Part shown: piece by piece, positions 7,251-15,911 of the stretch
Layout of the letters: each line of letters begins with the position of its first letter
Numbering within the stretch: the stretch's first letter is position 1
Source: Rhizobium halophilum
GTDB lineage: Bacteria > Pseudomonadota > Alphaproteobacteria > Rhizobiales > Rhizobiaceae
Length of the DNA: 64,000 nt
Assembly: GCF_021648825.1 (NCBI RefSeq)
Contig: NZ_JAKJHS010000009.1
Span: forward strand, 102,017 to 166,016
Direction: 5' to 3'
Position numbers and translations under genes: made by a program
Notes under the pieces: model-generated
Seen by the model: the letters and a program-made list of their open reading frames with translations, nothing else
Told to the model about the DNA's origin: nothing
Database searches by the model: none

Positions 7251-8122
7251 GAGAGGTTCCACAAGACCTTGCCGCACATCTGGCGGGCGAGGCGACGACC
7301 ACCTGCCATTGCTGGCGCGTGACGCGCCGCGACGGGCGCGTGCTGGGTTTCACCGACCACGACCATGACCTAGCGTTCGCCGGCACCAGCTTTCTCGCCG
7401 CCAGCAGCTTTTCCGGAAGCGAGGTGGAGGCGGCGACGGGGCTGGCGGCAAGCACGGACGAGGTGGCAGGCGGTTTCTCCAGCGAGGTGATCTCGGAAGA
7501 GGATCTGGCCGCGGGGCTTTATGACGGTGCGCGGGTGGAGCGCTATCTGGACAACTGGCAGGCGCCGGAGGAGCACATGCTCCTCGATGTGCGGGAGGTG
7601 GGCGAGGTGACGCGCTCCGGTGCAGCTTTTACCGCGGAACTGCGCAGCATGGCGCACCGGCTGGCGCAGCCGCAGGGCCGCGTCTACAACCGCCGCTGCG
7701 ATGCCGAGCTTGGCGACGGGCGCTGCCGGGTGGATCTGGCGGGCTGGACCGGTAGCGGGACGGTGGTGTCCGTGGTGGACGAAAGCGCGATCATCGCCGA
7801 GGGGCTGGATGCCTTCGCTGACGGCTTCTTCCGCCTCGGGGTAATGAGGTTGGGTGACGGGCGGCGGGTGGATGTCGAGGCGCATCGGCGGCTGGCGGAG
7901 GGCAGGGCAGAGCTGCGCTTCTGGCTGCCGCTGGAAGGGCGGCTCGAGGCGGGGCAGAGCTTCACGATCAGCGCCGGCTGCGACAAGACCTTCGCCACCT
8001 GCAAGAGCCGCTTCGCCAACCAGCTCAACTTCCGCGGCTTTCCGCATGTGCCGGGCAGCGACTTTGCCTATTCCTACGCCGCTGGCGAGGGCAGACACGA
8101 CGGTGGACCGATCTTTCCATGA
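7247..8122 (+). CDS. Baseplate hub protein, DUF2163 / TIGR02218 (RcGTA gp13-like)
   Basis: The 291-residue protein shows the two typical cysteine-bearing blocks of the family: CDAELGDGRCRVDL near residue 155 and CDKTFATCKSRFANQLNF near 245, ending in HVPGSDF. The N-terminal half has the GFTDHDHDL motif. In RcGTA the four cysteines of the corresponding hub protein bind an iron-sulfur cluster, and four equivalent cysteines are visible here. It overlaps both neighbouring genes by four bases (ATGA), so gp12-gp13-gp14 form one coupled unit. Confidence 0.9.
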   Translation: MREVPQDLAAHLAGEATTTCHCWRVTRRDGRVLGFTDHDHDLAFAGTSFLAASSFSGSEVEAATGLAASTDEVAGGFSSEVISEEDLAAGLYDGARVERYLDNWQAPEEHMLLDVREVGEVTRSGAAFTAELRSMAHRLAQPQGRVYNRRCDAELGDGRCRVDLAGWTGSGTVVSVVDESAIIAEGLDAFADGFFRLGVMRLGDGRRVDVEAHRRLAEGRAELRFWLPLEGRLEAGQSFTISAGCDKTFATCKSRFANQLNFRGFPHVPGSDFAYSYAAGEGRHDGGPIFP

Positions 8123-8589
8123 GCACAAGAACGAGTGGACAGGGCGAGAGGATCGTCGCGCTGGCGGAGAGCTGGATCGGCACGCCCTACCGGCACCAGG
8201 GCGCCACGCAGGGCGTCGGCTGCGACTGCATCGGGCTGATCCGCGGTGTCTGGCGGGGGCTTTACGGGAGCGATGCCGGACCTGTGCCGGCCTATGCACC
8301 GGACTGGGCCGAGCGGAGCGGCGAGGAGCGGCTGATCGAGGTGGCGGCGCGGCTTTTCGGTGCGGCGCTCCCGGTCGCGGAGATGGAGCCCGGAGACCTC
8401 CTGCTGTTTCGCTGGCGTGCAGATTGCGCGGCAAAGCATGCGGGCATTCTGGCAGGGCCGCAACACTTCATCCACGCTTACGAGCAGGCGGCGGTGACGC
8501 GTTCGGCACTGGTGCCGTCGTGGCGCCGCAGGATCGTGGCGGTGCACCGGTTTCCGGAAGCAGCGCAACCAGCCACAACCGACGCGTGA
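8119..8589 (+). CDS. NlpC/P60 family cell wall peptidase (RcGTA gp14-like)
   Basis: This 156-residue protein is the baseplate-associated peptidase that helps the tail cross the cell wall. The catalytic cysteine lies in the GCDCIGLIRG motif (Cys37), and the histidine is in KHAGIL near residue 106, followed by the HAYEQ segment. No signal peptide is present, as expected for a structural particle protein. It starts in an ATGA overlap with gp13. In other clusters gp15 follows immediately; here a 376-base spacer lies between. Confidence 0.88.
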   Translation: MSTRTSGQGERIVALAESWIGTPYRHQGATQGVGCDCIGLIRGVWRGLYGSDAGPVPAYAPDWAERSGEERLIEVAARLFGAALPVAEMEPGDLLLFRWRADCAAKHAGILAGPQHFIHAYEQAAVTRSALVPSWRRRIVAVHRFPEAAQPATTDA

Positions 8590-8686
8590 AACGACTGCGA
8601 TCAAAGATTGTAAACGCGGCTCGTCAGGTTGTAATTTTTCGGCGAAAGCTATATTGAAGGAGTGGTGAGCGAGGCTGCAACCCCGC

Positions 8687-8788
8687 TCACCGTGACGCTT
8701 GCGTGACAAATGTTACCCGGACGGCGATAGACCAGCCCGTCCGGGTTTTTCGTACCATAAGCATGACGCCGTTGAGCATAAGCTTCAT
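8687..8788 (-). CDS. Possible small protein with strong ribosome-binding site
   Basis: A 33-codon minus-strand frame starts at 8788. It is preceded by AAGGAGG at the ideal distance, the strongest Shine-Dalgarno match in this region. The product would be short, basic and fairly hydrophobic (MLNGVMLMV, then an Arg/Thr-rich stretch). I do not recognise a family. The frame crosses the terminator hairpin at 8716-8745. The only support is the ribosome-binding site, so this is a candidate leader or small peptide, not a firm gene. Confidence 0.3.
   Translation of the reverse strand: MKLMLNGVMLMVRKTRTGWSIAVRVTFVTQASR
8716..8750 (+). terminator. Rho-independent terminator
   Basis: CCCGGACGG (8716-8724) pairs perfectly with CCGTCCGGG (8737-8745) over a 12-base loop and is followed by TTTTT. 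It would stop rightward transcription between gp14 and gp15, which is unexpected inside a tail operon. Confidence 0.85.
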
Positions 8789-8965
8789 TGGCATCCTCCT
8801 TGGTTGCAAGCAGGGCCTCTGCCAAGGTCGGTGTTGCCCATCGCCACCGACGCACCGGCTGGCGCGGTGCACTCTGCTTTTGCTCGCAACCTTCTACTTC
8901 ACATCACGCAGCTACAACGGGTGGCGAGTCGAACGCTCGCCTCATGCGATCAGCGAGTTGTCCAC

Positions 8966-11773
8966 ATGGCCACCATTCTTCTGCAAGCGGCGGGCGCGGC
9001 GCTCGGCGGCGTGTTCGGCCCTGTCGGCGCGATTCTTGGGCGTGCGGCGGGCGGGTTGGCCGGCAGCTATGTCGACCGGGCGCTGATCAATGGCGGGCGG
9101 ACAGTCTCTGGCGCCCGGCTGGCGACCGCACGCATTCCGGGTGCCGATGAAGGCTCCCCAGTCAATCGCGTCTACGGCGCTGCCCGGATTGGCGGGACAC
9201 TGATCTGGGGGACCCGCTTCGAGGAAGAAGTGCGGCGCGAGCGTTCGGGCGGCAAGGCGAGTGGGCCGAAGGTGGAAACCTTTCGCTACTATGCGAACAT
9301 CGCCATCGGCCTTTGCGAAGGCGAGATCGCTGCTGTGCGCCGGGTGTGGGCGGATGGGCGAGAGCTCGACCTGACGGATATCGAGATGCGGGTTTACCGG
9401 GGAGGCGAAGAGCAACTCCCCGACCCGCTGATCGAGGCAAAGCAGGGGGCGGGGAATGCGCCCGCCTATCGCGGGCTTGCCTATGTCGTCTTCGAGCGGC
9501 TGCCGCTCGATCCCTTCGGCAACCGCATTCCGCTCCTGCAGTTCGAGGTGATGCGGCCGGTGGGGGCGCTGGAACGGCAGATCCGCGCGGTGACGATCAT
9601 CCCGGGCGCCACGGAGTATGGCTACGCGACGAGGCAGGTGAAGGAGAAGACCGGCGAAGGAAGCGCACGCATCCTGAACCGTCACATGCAGGTCACCGCG
9701 ACGGATTGGCAGGCGTCGCTTGACGAACTGACGGCGGTTTGTCCGAACCTCGAGCGGGTCGCGCTGGTGGTCTCCTGGTTCGGGACGGATCTGCGCGCTG
9801 GCGAGTGCCGCATTCTCCCCGGGGTGGAAGTGCAACATCGCGACGAGGTGAGCATGGCTTGGTCGGTCGCGGGACTGGGACGCGGGGAGGCCCATCTCGT
9901 CAGCCGGCACGACGGCGGACCGGCCTATGGCGGGACGCCGAGCGACACAAGCGTTGTCCAGGCGATCGCCGACCTGAAGGCGCGCGGCCTCAAGGTCTAT
10001 CTGTACCCGTTCCTGATGATGGACATTCCCAGCGGCAACGGCTTGCCGGACCCCCATGGCGACGCGCAGCAGGCAAGTTACCCTTGGCGGGGCAGGATCA
10101 CGTGCCATCCGGCACCGGGCACGGAGGCTACAGTCGATCGCACGGCCGCGGCACGGGTGCAGGTGACGGAATTTTATCAGCGCGCGGACGGGTATCGGCG
10201 GATGGTGTTGCACTACGCCAGCCTTGCCGCGGACGCAGGCGGCGTCGATGGTTTCCTGATCGGCTCGGAACTGCGCGGGCTGACGCAGGTGCGCGACGCC
10301 GATGGACGATTTCCGTTCGTAGAACACCTGGTGGATCTGGCGGGCGACGTGCGTGCCGTGGTCGGACAGCAGACGAAGCTTACCTATGGCGCCGACTGGA
10401 GCGAGTATTTCGGATACCACCCGCAGGACGGGTCGGGCGACGTGTTCTTTCACCTCGACCCGCTCTGGTCTTCCCCTCACATAGATGCGGTCGGCATCGA
10501 CAACTACATGCCGCTTGCCGACTGGCGCGACGGAGATCTCGTGGAAGCCAATCCGGACGGCTTTCGCCTGCGCACGCCGATCACGGACGGCGGGGCCGGC
10601 AAGCCCTGGGCGTTCCGCTACAAGGACATCGGCAGCTGGTGGTCGAACCGGCACCACAACCGCATCGGCGGGATCGAGGTGGCGCAACCGACTGCCTGGC
10701 TGCCTGGGATGAAGCCGGTCTGGTTCACCGAACTGGGGTGTCCTGCGGTGGACAAGGGTGCCAACCAGCCCAACGTATTCGTCGATCCCAAATCTGCGGA
10801 AAGTGCCGCGCCCTATTTTTCCAGCCGTGCGAGAGCGGACTCTCTGCAGCGGCGTTTCCTGGAAGCGCATCACCTGCATTGGCAGAGCCCGGCGTCATCT
10901 GTTGTCGATGCCTCTCACATGTTTGTCTGGACCTGGGACGCAAGGCCTTATCCTGTCTTCCCGAACCAGCTTTCGGCGTGGAGCGACGGTGGCAACTGGC
11001 GTACCGGCCACTGGCTGAACGGCAGGTTGGGCGCAACGACGCTGGCGGATGCCATTGCAGCCATCCTGGTGGATCACGGCTTCCACGACTTCGACGTGGC
11101 GGAAGTGAGCGGCGACCTCACCGGGTATCTCCAAGCGGAGGTGACGTCGGCGCGGGGGCTGCTGGCGCCGCTGCTCGAGGTCTTCCGCATCGACGTGGTC
11201 GAGGATGCAGGCGTGCTTCGGTTCCGCTCTCGCGGTGTTGCGAGCCTTGCGCCTCGACAGATGCATGTGTTGGCGGACCTGCCGGAGGAGCCCCTGTGGA
11301 GCGAAACTCGCGGTCATGACAGCGACTTTGCCGCCGAAGTGGTGATCGGTTCCTTCAACCCGGCGCTGGACTACGAGCAGGCCAGCGCCCGCTCTCGCCG
11401 CACCCGAACCGCCAGCAACCGGATGCTCGGCTACGATCTGCCCGCAGTTCTTCCAGAGGAAACGGCGCTTGCGGCGGCAGAAGCCGCAGTACGAGACCAG
11501 TGGATATCACGGCGGGTGCTGAAGTTCGCAGTGTCGCCAGCAGACGCGGCCCTGCAGCCGGGAGACCCGGTCGCTCTGCCGTCAGTGGGAGGTACGTTTC
11601 TCGTATCGCGGGTCGAAGAGGGTGCCGTACGACGGGTCGAGGCGCGTCAGCACATCGGAGGCGCGGCGGCAGTGCCGGCGGCGGAGACGCCATCACCCGC
11701 AGATGGCGGAGGGGCCTCGCGCCCCTGCTGCATCTGCTCGACCTCCCGCAGTTCACCAGCGGACCGGATGTGA
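8966..11773 (+). CDS. GTA host specificity/baseplate megatron protein gp15, N-terminal part (frameshifted)
   Basis: From ATG 8966 the frame encodes 935 residues, beginning with ATILLQAAGAALGG and an N-terminal phage-tail region with YRGLAYVVFERLPLD. It continues with the GTA TIM-barrel-like domain, seen in the blocks YPFLMMDIP, GFLIGSELRGLT, WSEYFGYHPQDGSGD and WFTELGCPAVDKG. The last 25 or so residues before the stop (CCICSTSRSSP) are out-of-frame sequence: the true continuation lies in the frame one base back, from about 11715. One extra G in the run at 11711-11714 would join the two parts to roughly 1226 residues, close to the usual length. The frame opens further upstream to 8699, but that region is the spacer with the terminator. 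Confidence 0.85.
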   Translation: MATILLQAAGAALGGVFGPVGAILGRAAGGLAGSYVDRALINGGRTVSGARLATARIPGADEGSPVNRVYGAARIGGTLIWGTRFEEEVRRERSGGKASGPKVETFRYYANIAIGLCEGEIAAVRRVWADGRELDLTDIEMRVYRGGEEQLPDPLIEAKQGAGNAPAYRGLAYVVFERLPLDPFGNRIPLLQFEVMRPVGALERQIRAVTIIPGATEYGYATRQVKEKTGEGSARILNRHMQVTATDWQASLDELTAVCPNLERVALVVSWFGTDLRAGECRILPGVEVQHRDEVSMAWSVAGLGRGEAHLVSRHDGGPAYGGTPSDTSVVQAIADLKARGLKVYLYPFLMMDIPSGNGLPDPHGDAQQASYPWRGRITCHPAPGTEATVDRTAAARVQVTEFYQRADGYRRMVLHYASLAADAGGVDGFLIGSELRGLTQVRDADGRFPFVEHLVDLAGDVRAVVGQQTKLTYGADWSEYFGYHPQDGSGDVFFHLDPLWSSPHIDAVGIDNYMPLADWRDGDLVEANPDGFRLRTPITDGGAGKPWAFRYKDIGSWWSNRHHNRIGGIEVAQPTAWLPGMKPVWFTELGCPAVDKGANQPNVFVDPKSAESAAPYFSSRARADSLQRRFLEAHHLHWQSPASSVVDASHMFVWTWDARPYPVFPNQLSAWSDGGNWRTGHWLNGRLGATTLADAIAAILVDHGFHDFDVAEVSGDLTGYLQAEVTSARGLLAPLLEVFRIDVVEDAGVLRFRSRGVASLAPRQMHVLADLPEEPLWSETRGHDSDFAAEVVIGSFNPALDYEQASARSRRTRTASNRMLGYDLPAVLPEETALAAAEAAVRDQWISRRVLKFAVSPADAALQPGDPVALPSVGGTFLVSRVEEGAVRRVEARQHIGGAAAVPAAETPSPADGGGASRPCCICSTSRSSPADRM

Positions 11774-12645
11774 GCTTTGCACGAGCGGCCGGTCTCTGCC
11801 GTCCGTGGCAACGGATTGCGCTCTCATCGTCATCAGCGACCGAGGGCTATGCATTGCGGGCCATGCTCCAAAGACCGGCCCGCATCGGTCGCTTGACGGC
11901 ACCATTGCCGTCGGGAAAAGTTTCCGGACGCTTCGACCGCAGTGCCACGATCGACCTGGACCTGTTCTTCGGCGGCATTTCTTCGGCCGCCCCAGAGGCG
12001 GTGCTGGCAGGCGAGAACCGCCTGGCGGTGAGATCTGTCGGCGGGTCTTGGGAAATCATTCATTTTGTCCAAGCCGAGGAGGTCGCACCCGGCCGCTGGG
12101 AGCTATCGAGACTGCTCCGTGGGTTGGCCGGAACGGAAGATGCGATGGCGCTGGGAGCCGCAGTCGCGGCACCGATCGTGCTGCTTGACGAGGCAGTGGT
12201 TCCGCTCGGTCTTTCGGTCGAGGAGCGAGGTCGCAGCCTAAACTGGATCGCAGAAGGGGCCGGGGCACCTGCCGGCGCGGCGGGACCTTTTGCGTTCGCT
12301 GGCGGAATTCGCGCGCAGACGCCGCTTTCACCGGTGCACATAAGCGGCGCTCGGTTCGATGACGGCATCCGCCTTTCCTGGGTGCGGCGAGGCCGCCTTG
12401 ACGCAGACGATTGGGCCGCTGCCGACATACCGCTCGACGAGCCTGAGGAGCGGTATCGGGTCGAAATTCTTCACGGAATGGACGTGAGGCGGGCCGTGAA
12501 TGTCCCTGCGCCGGCATTCCTTTATGCCGCAGCGGATGAGATTGCCGATTTTGGAGAGTTGCAGTCACTCCTTGCGGTGCGTGTCCGGCAGATGGGTCGG
12601 GCCGTTCCGCTCGGCCTGCCTGCGCATGCTGTGATTTCCGTCTGA
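11715..12645 (+). pseudogene. gp15 C-terminal part, separated by frameshift
   Basis: This in-frame continuation of the megatron protein starts with LAPLLHLLDLPQF and includes WEIIHFVQAEEVAPGRWELSRLLRGLAGTE, the very conserved block of the phage tail baseplate domain. It ends with MGRAVPLGLPAHAVISV. The frame is open upstream to 11500, but codons before 11715 are the alternative reading of the N-terminal part. No ribosome-binding site is seen at the junction, so without frameshifting this 310-residue C-terminal part would not be made. Confidence 0.8.
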
Positions 12646-12661
12646 CACAAAGGAGACAACG

Positions 12662-12871
12662 ATGGACGCGACGAAGCAGTGGTATCAGTCGAAGACCGTT
12701 TGGGGCGCTCTAGTTGCGGTTGCGGCATCCGTGCTGCAGGCGACGGGTGTTGAGCTTGCACCAGACGTACAAAACGACGTCGCCGACCTGGCGATCGCGG
12801 TGGCAGGCGTCGTGGGTGGCGCGGTATCAATCTATGGCCGTGTCTCGGCCAAGAGCCTGATCGGGCGCTAA
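12662..12871 (+). CDS. Small two-helix membrane protein at end of GTA cluster
   Basis: The 69-residue protein has a short polar start (MDATKQWYQSKTVWG) followed by two hydrophobic stretches, about residues 15-30 and 43-60, joined by an acidic linker. An AGGAGAC ribosome-binding site lies just before the ATG, 16 bases after the gp15 stop. Size and topology resemble small holin-like proteins, and the SKTVWGALVA start is common in proteins of this kind that follow GTA or prophage tail genes. A role in release is possible, but only position supports it. Confidence 0.6.
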   Translation: MDATKQWYQSKTVWGALVAVAASVLQATGVELAPDVQNDVADLAIAVAGVVGGAVSIYGRVSAKSLIGR

Positions 12872-12995
12872 GCCTGCAAGAAATGGCAGGTAAAAACCTC
12901 AGCGCCCATTCATTTGCCATTCAGGGGTGGCTCGCTACATACTCCATCACATGATTTGGATCTTTTGATCCGTTCCGAAGATGGACAAGTTTCAC

Positions 12996-13256
12996 ATGGC
13001 GAGACTGCCGCTCACAGCGATGATCATCGCCGGCCTTATTGGCCCAACCGCCGTTGGGCCGGCTAACGCGCAGGACTACCTCATCCTCGCTGCCGCCGAT
13101 TGCGGTTCTGCCGCGTCCCGTGTCGTCAGCGAAACCGGTGGCCAACTGCTTTCCGCCCAGCCGTCCTCCGATGGCCAGACCTGCGTCGTGACCGTGCTTG
13201 TGCAGGGCAGTGGCAATGAGCGCCCGCGCAAGGTAACGGTGCGGGTGCCGATGTAG
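12996..13256 (+). CDS. feuN: Small periplasmic protein, FeuN-like regulator of FeuPQ
   Basis: The 86-residue product has a clear signal peptide (MARLPLTAMIIAGLIG to ANA) and leaves a mature peptide of about 60 residues with two cysteines. It lies 46 bases upstream of feuP. In Sinorhizobium meliloti feuN encodes a small periplasmic protein of similar size directly before feuP and holds the FeuQ sensor kinase in check. Identity here is inferred from size, signal peptide and position; sequence conservation was not tested. An in-frame ATG at 12981 would add five residues, but the later start gives a cleaner signal peptide. Confidence 0.65.
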   Translation: MARLPLTAMIIAGLIGPTAVGPANAQDYLILAAADCGSAASRVVSETGGQLLSAQPSSDGQTCVVTVLVQGSGNERPRKVTVRVPM

Positions 13257-13302
13257 GACGAATGGGCGGCTCAAGGGCTGCTGCAAGGGATGGGGGCGGA
13301 TC

Positions 13303-13974
13303 ATGCGCATTCTCGTGGTCGAAGACGATGTCAATCTCAACCGTCAGCTGACCGACGCGCTGAAAGAAGCAGGATACGTCGTCGATCAGGCGTTCGACGG
13401 CGAGGAAGGACACTTCCTCGGCGACACAGAGCCTTATGACGCAGTCATCCTCGACATCGGCCTGCCTATCATCGACGGCATCACGGTCGTGGAAAAATGG
13501 CGCGCAGAGGGCAAAGGCATGCCTGTTCTGATGCTGACGGCCCGCGACCGGTGGAGCGACAAGGTCGCCGGCATCGACGCTGGTGCAGATGACTACGTGG
13601 CGAAGCCCTTCCATGTGGAAGAAGTTCTGGCCCGCGTCCGGGCGTTGATCCGCCGGGCCGCGGGACACTCTTCCTCCGAAATCATCTGTGGACCCGTCCG
13701 TCTCGACACCAAAGCATCCAAGGCGACCGTCAACGGCGCTCCACTGAAGCTCACGTCGCATGAATTCAGGCTGCTTTCCTACCTGATGCATCACATGGGG
13801 GAGGTGGTTTCGCGCACGGAGCTGGTCGAACATATGTACGACCAGGATTTCGACCGTGATTCGAACACGATCGAGGTTTTCGTCGGTCGGCTGCGCAAGA
13901 AACTCGGCGTCGATCTGATCGAGACGGTGCGCGGTCTCGGCTACAGGATGCAAGCCCCCGCCGACGCTGCCTGA
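13303..13974 (+). CDS. feuP: OmpR-family response regulator FeuP
   Basis: The 223-residue protein has a receiver domain (acidic pocket ED at 7-9, phosphoacceptor Asp51 in VILDIGLP, Lys in VAKPF) and a C-terminal winged-helix DNA-binding domain from about 125 (LTSHEFRLLSYLM, TIEVFVGRLRKKL, VRGLGYRM). In rhizobia FeuP activates ndvA and other genes of cyclic glucan export and osmoadaptation. Its own kinase follows five bases downstream. The ATG is preceded by AAGGGATGGGGG. Confidence 0.85.
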   Translation: MRILVVEDDVNLNRQLTDALKEAGYVVDQAFDGEEGHFLGDTEPYDAVILDIGLPIIDGITVVEKWRAEGKGMPVLMLTARDRWSDKVAGIDAGADDYVAKPFHVEEVLARVRALIRRAAGHSSSEIICGPVRLDTKASKATVNGAPLKLTSHEFRLLSYLMHHMGEVVSRTELVEHMYDQDFDRDSNTIEVFVGRLRKKLGVDLIETVRGLGYRMQAPADAA

Positions 13975-13979
13975 CGCCG

Positions 13980-15383
13980 ATGGTCGGGCCGAGATCGCTC
14001 ACCGCACGCGTCCTTCTGCTTGCCACTCTCTGGTCGGGATTGGCACTGGTGGTGATCGCGCTCGTGATTTCCGCCCTCTACCGCCAATCCGCGGAACGCG
14101 CCTTCACTGACCTTTTGCGGGCGCAGCTTTACAACGTCATCAACTCTGTCTCGATCGGCGAAAACAACAGCCTCGTCGGCAATCCCCAGTTGGGGGACTT
14201 GCGCTATTCACAGCCGGAAACCGGCTGGTACTGGATCATCGAGCCGCTCGGTACTTTCGCCGCCGCGCCACTTTCCTCCTCCTCGCTCGGCGTTTCCAGG
14301 ATCGCCGTGCCCTCCATCCTCAACGTGCCCTTCAACAATCGCTACGAACGCTTCTATCCCGTCACCGACGCCTTCGGAAACAACGTGCTAGTCGCTGAGA
14401 CGGAGGTGGTTCTGGATGCTGAAGGCCGCGCCGCGCGCTTTCGCGTCGCCGGCAATCTGGATGCCATGGAGGAGGACATCCGGGTGTTTGACCGGAGCCT
14501 CTACATCGCGCTCTTCGTTTTTGGCGTGGGAAGCCTGGTCGTCAACGGAGGGGCCATTCTGTTCGGCCTTCGGCCCCTAGACCGCGCCCGGCGGGCGCTG
14601 GGCAAGATCCGCCGCGGCGAGGCGGAAAAACTGGAGGGCGACTTTCCGCGCGAGATCATGCCGCTGGTCAACGAGGTTAACGCGCTGATTGAGAGTAACC
14701 GCCGCATCGTCGACCGCGCCCGAATGCAGGTCGGAAATCTCGCTCACTCGCTGAAGACGCCGCTTGCCGTGCTGCTGAACGAATCACGCGTGCTGGAGGC
14801 AGGACATCAAGAACTCGTGCGCTCACAGGCCGAGGCAATGCAGGCGCAGGTGCAGTCTTATCTGAACCGCGCCCGGATTGCCGCCCAAAGGGAGTCGGTG
14901 CTTGTCCGATGCGAAGTCGAGCCGGTCCTTGAGCGGCTTGTGCGGGTGATGCGCCGCCTTAATCCGGACAAGCAATTCCATCTCGCTGTGGAGCCGGGGG
15001 CGGTGCTGGCCATGGAACAGCAGGATGTGGAGGAAACCGTCGGCAATCTCCTGGAGAACGCCGCGCGCTTCTGCCGCGAAGGGGTGTGGCTTAGCGCTGC
15101 GGCTACGGTCGTACCGGCAGGCGACGCAAACGCGGGGCCTCGCCGGACCTGGCTTGAACTGGCGGTGGAGGATGATGGTCCGGGGATTGATCCGGAGCAG
15201 GCCGACGAAGCGATGAAGCGCGGCCGGCGGCTCGACGAAAGTCGACCGGGCGCCGGTCTCGGGCTATCCATCGTGCGCGAGATTGCCGGCGAATACCAGG
15301 GAAGCTTCCGCCTCGGGCGCAGCGAGCGTGGAGGACTTCGGGCCATATTGATCTTGCCTTCAGTCACGAAGGATGTTGCCTGA
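13980..15383 (+). CDS. feuQ: Sensor histidine kinase FeuQ
   Basis: The 467-residue kinase has a transmembrane helix at about 13-33, a periplasmic sensor of roughly 140 residues, a second helix near 178-198, a HAMP-like segment, and the phosphorylation site in AHSLKTPLAVL (His about 256). The ATPase domain follows with N (ENAARFC), DDGPGIDP and GLGLSIVREI. It pairs with FeuP and lies in the same operon. The periplasmic FeuN-like protein upstream is its probable inhibitor. The HSLKTPL form of the H-box is shared with PhoQ-type kinases. Confidence 0.85.
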   Translation: MVGPRSLTARVLLLATLWSGLALVVIALVISALYRQSAERAFTDLLRAQLYNVINSVSIGENNSLVGNPQLGDLRYSQPETGWYWIIEPLGTFAAAPLSSSSLGVSRIAVPSILNVPFNNRYERFYPVTDAFGNNVLVAETEVVLDAEGRAARFRVAGNLDAMEEDIRVFDRSLYIALFVFGVGSLVVNGGAILFGLRPLDRARRALGKIRRGEAEKLEGDFPREIMPLVNEVNALIESNRRIVDRARMQVGNLAHSLKTPLAVLLNESRVLEAGHQELVRSQAEAMQAQVQSYLNRARIAAQRESVLVRCEVEPVLERLVRVMRRLNPDKQFHLAVEPGAVLAMEQQDVEETVGNLLENAARFCREGVWLSAAATVVPAGDANAGPRRTWLELAVEDDGPGIDPEQADEAMKRGRRLDESRPGAGLGLSIVREIAGEYQGSFRLGRSERGGLRAILILPSVTKDVA

Positions 15384-15491
15384 TCAGGACAAACGCGCCA
15401 TATCGCCATAAAGATGCCAGGCAGGAGCCCCACGCGAGTGCTTGGGTATCGCAACAAAAAGACTGTTTTCCGTCAACCGGTTTTGAAACAG

Positions 15492-15911
15492 ATGCGCACC
15501 AATTTTCGTCTTGGCCTCTCGCCGATCCTCCTGGCCTGCATGCTCGCGGGATGCACGTCCACCAGCGATGGTGGGAGAGGGCTGCTGTCCTCCCGCAGTT
15601 CATCATCGGCCCAGTATATCGCTGCATTGCAGGGCGGCATCGTCAGCCGAAGCGGCGTGACAATCAGCGACAGCGATCGGTCCCGGGCGCTGGAGGCCGA
15701 GTATCGAGCGCTGGAGGCGGCCCCTGGCTTTCAGCCCGTCGCCTGGAAAGGGCGCGGCGTGAGTGGCGAGGTCGTCGCTGCCGCACCCTATCAGGTGGGG
15801 TCGCAGAACTGCCGCCAGTACAAGCATACGCTCGACGTCGGCGGACGTGAGGTCATCGCGCGTGGAGCTGCATGCCGTAATGCCAATGGCACCTGGACCC
15901 CGCTGATCTGA
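15492..15911 (+). CDS. Outer-membrane lipoprotein, 17-kDa surface antigen-like
   Basis: From ATG 15492 the product has 139 residues with a lipoprotein signal peptide (LLACMLAGC, lipidated Cys near 22). A low-complexity Ser-rich region is followed by a folded domain. Its C-terminus, with the pattern CRQYKHTLDVGGREVIARGAAC and a final GTWTPL, matches the rickettsial 17-kDa surface antigen type family of glycine-zipper-associated lipoproteins. The frame is open to 15414, but only the internal start gives a signal peptide. Function beyond envelope localisation is unknown. Confidence 0.65.
   Translation: MRTNFRLGLSPILLACMLAGCTSTSDGGRGLLSSRSSSSAQYIAALQGGIVSRSGVTISDSDRSRALEAEYRALEAAPGFQPVAWKGRGVSGEVVAAAPYQVGSQNCRQYKHTLDVGGREVIARGAACRNANGTWTPLI

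Larger units (their letters stand above)
8590..8965. other. Inserted spacer between gp14 and gp15
   Basis: This AT-richer 376-base stretch separates two GTA genes that normally abut. It carries a perfect 8-bp hairpin (GGTGAGCG 8664-8671 with CGCTCACC 8684-8691), a rho-independent terminator (8716-8750) and a possible small gene on the minus strand (8687-8788). A TATATT box lies at 8650-8655. The composition and the isolated regulatory signals suggest a small inserted element or a residual intergenic cassette. Confidence 0.55.

Noticed and set aside
8665..8710. Second palindrome GTGACGCTTGCGTGAC
   Set aside because: The arms are direct, not inverted, repeats of GTGAC, so no stem forms.
8942..10879. 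645-codon open frame on the minus strand within gp15
   Set aside because: It is antisense to a clearly conserved gp15 protein, has an Arg/His/Pro-heavy composition typical of the reverse frame of GC-rich genes, and shows no family motif.
9739..11319. 526-codon plus-strand frame inside gp15
   Set aside because: It is the +1 shadow of gp15; the product is Arg-rich and has no recognisable domain.
11700..11773. Programmed -1 frameshifting in gp15
   Set aside because: No X-XXY-YYZ slippery site in the correct phase and no clear downstream stem; a lost G in the homopolymer explains it more simply.
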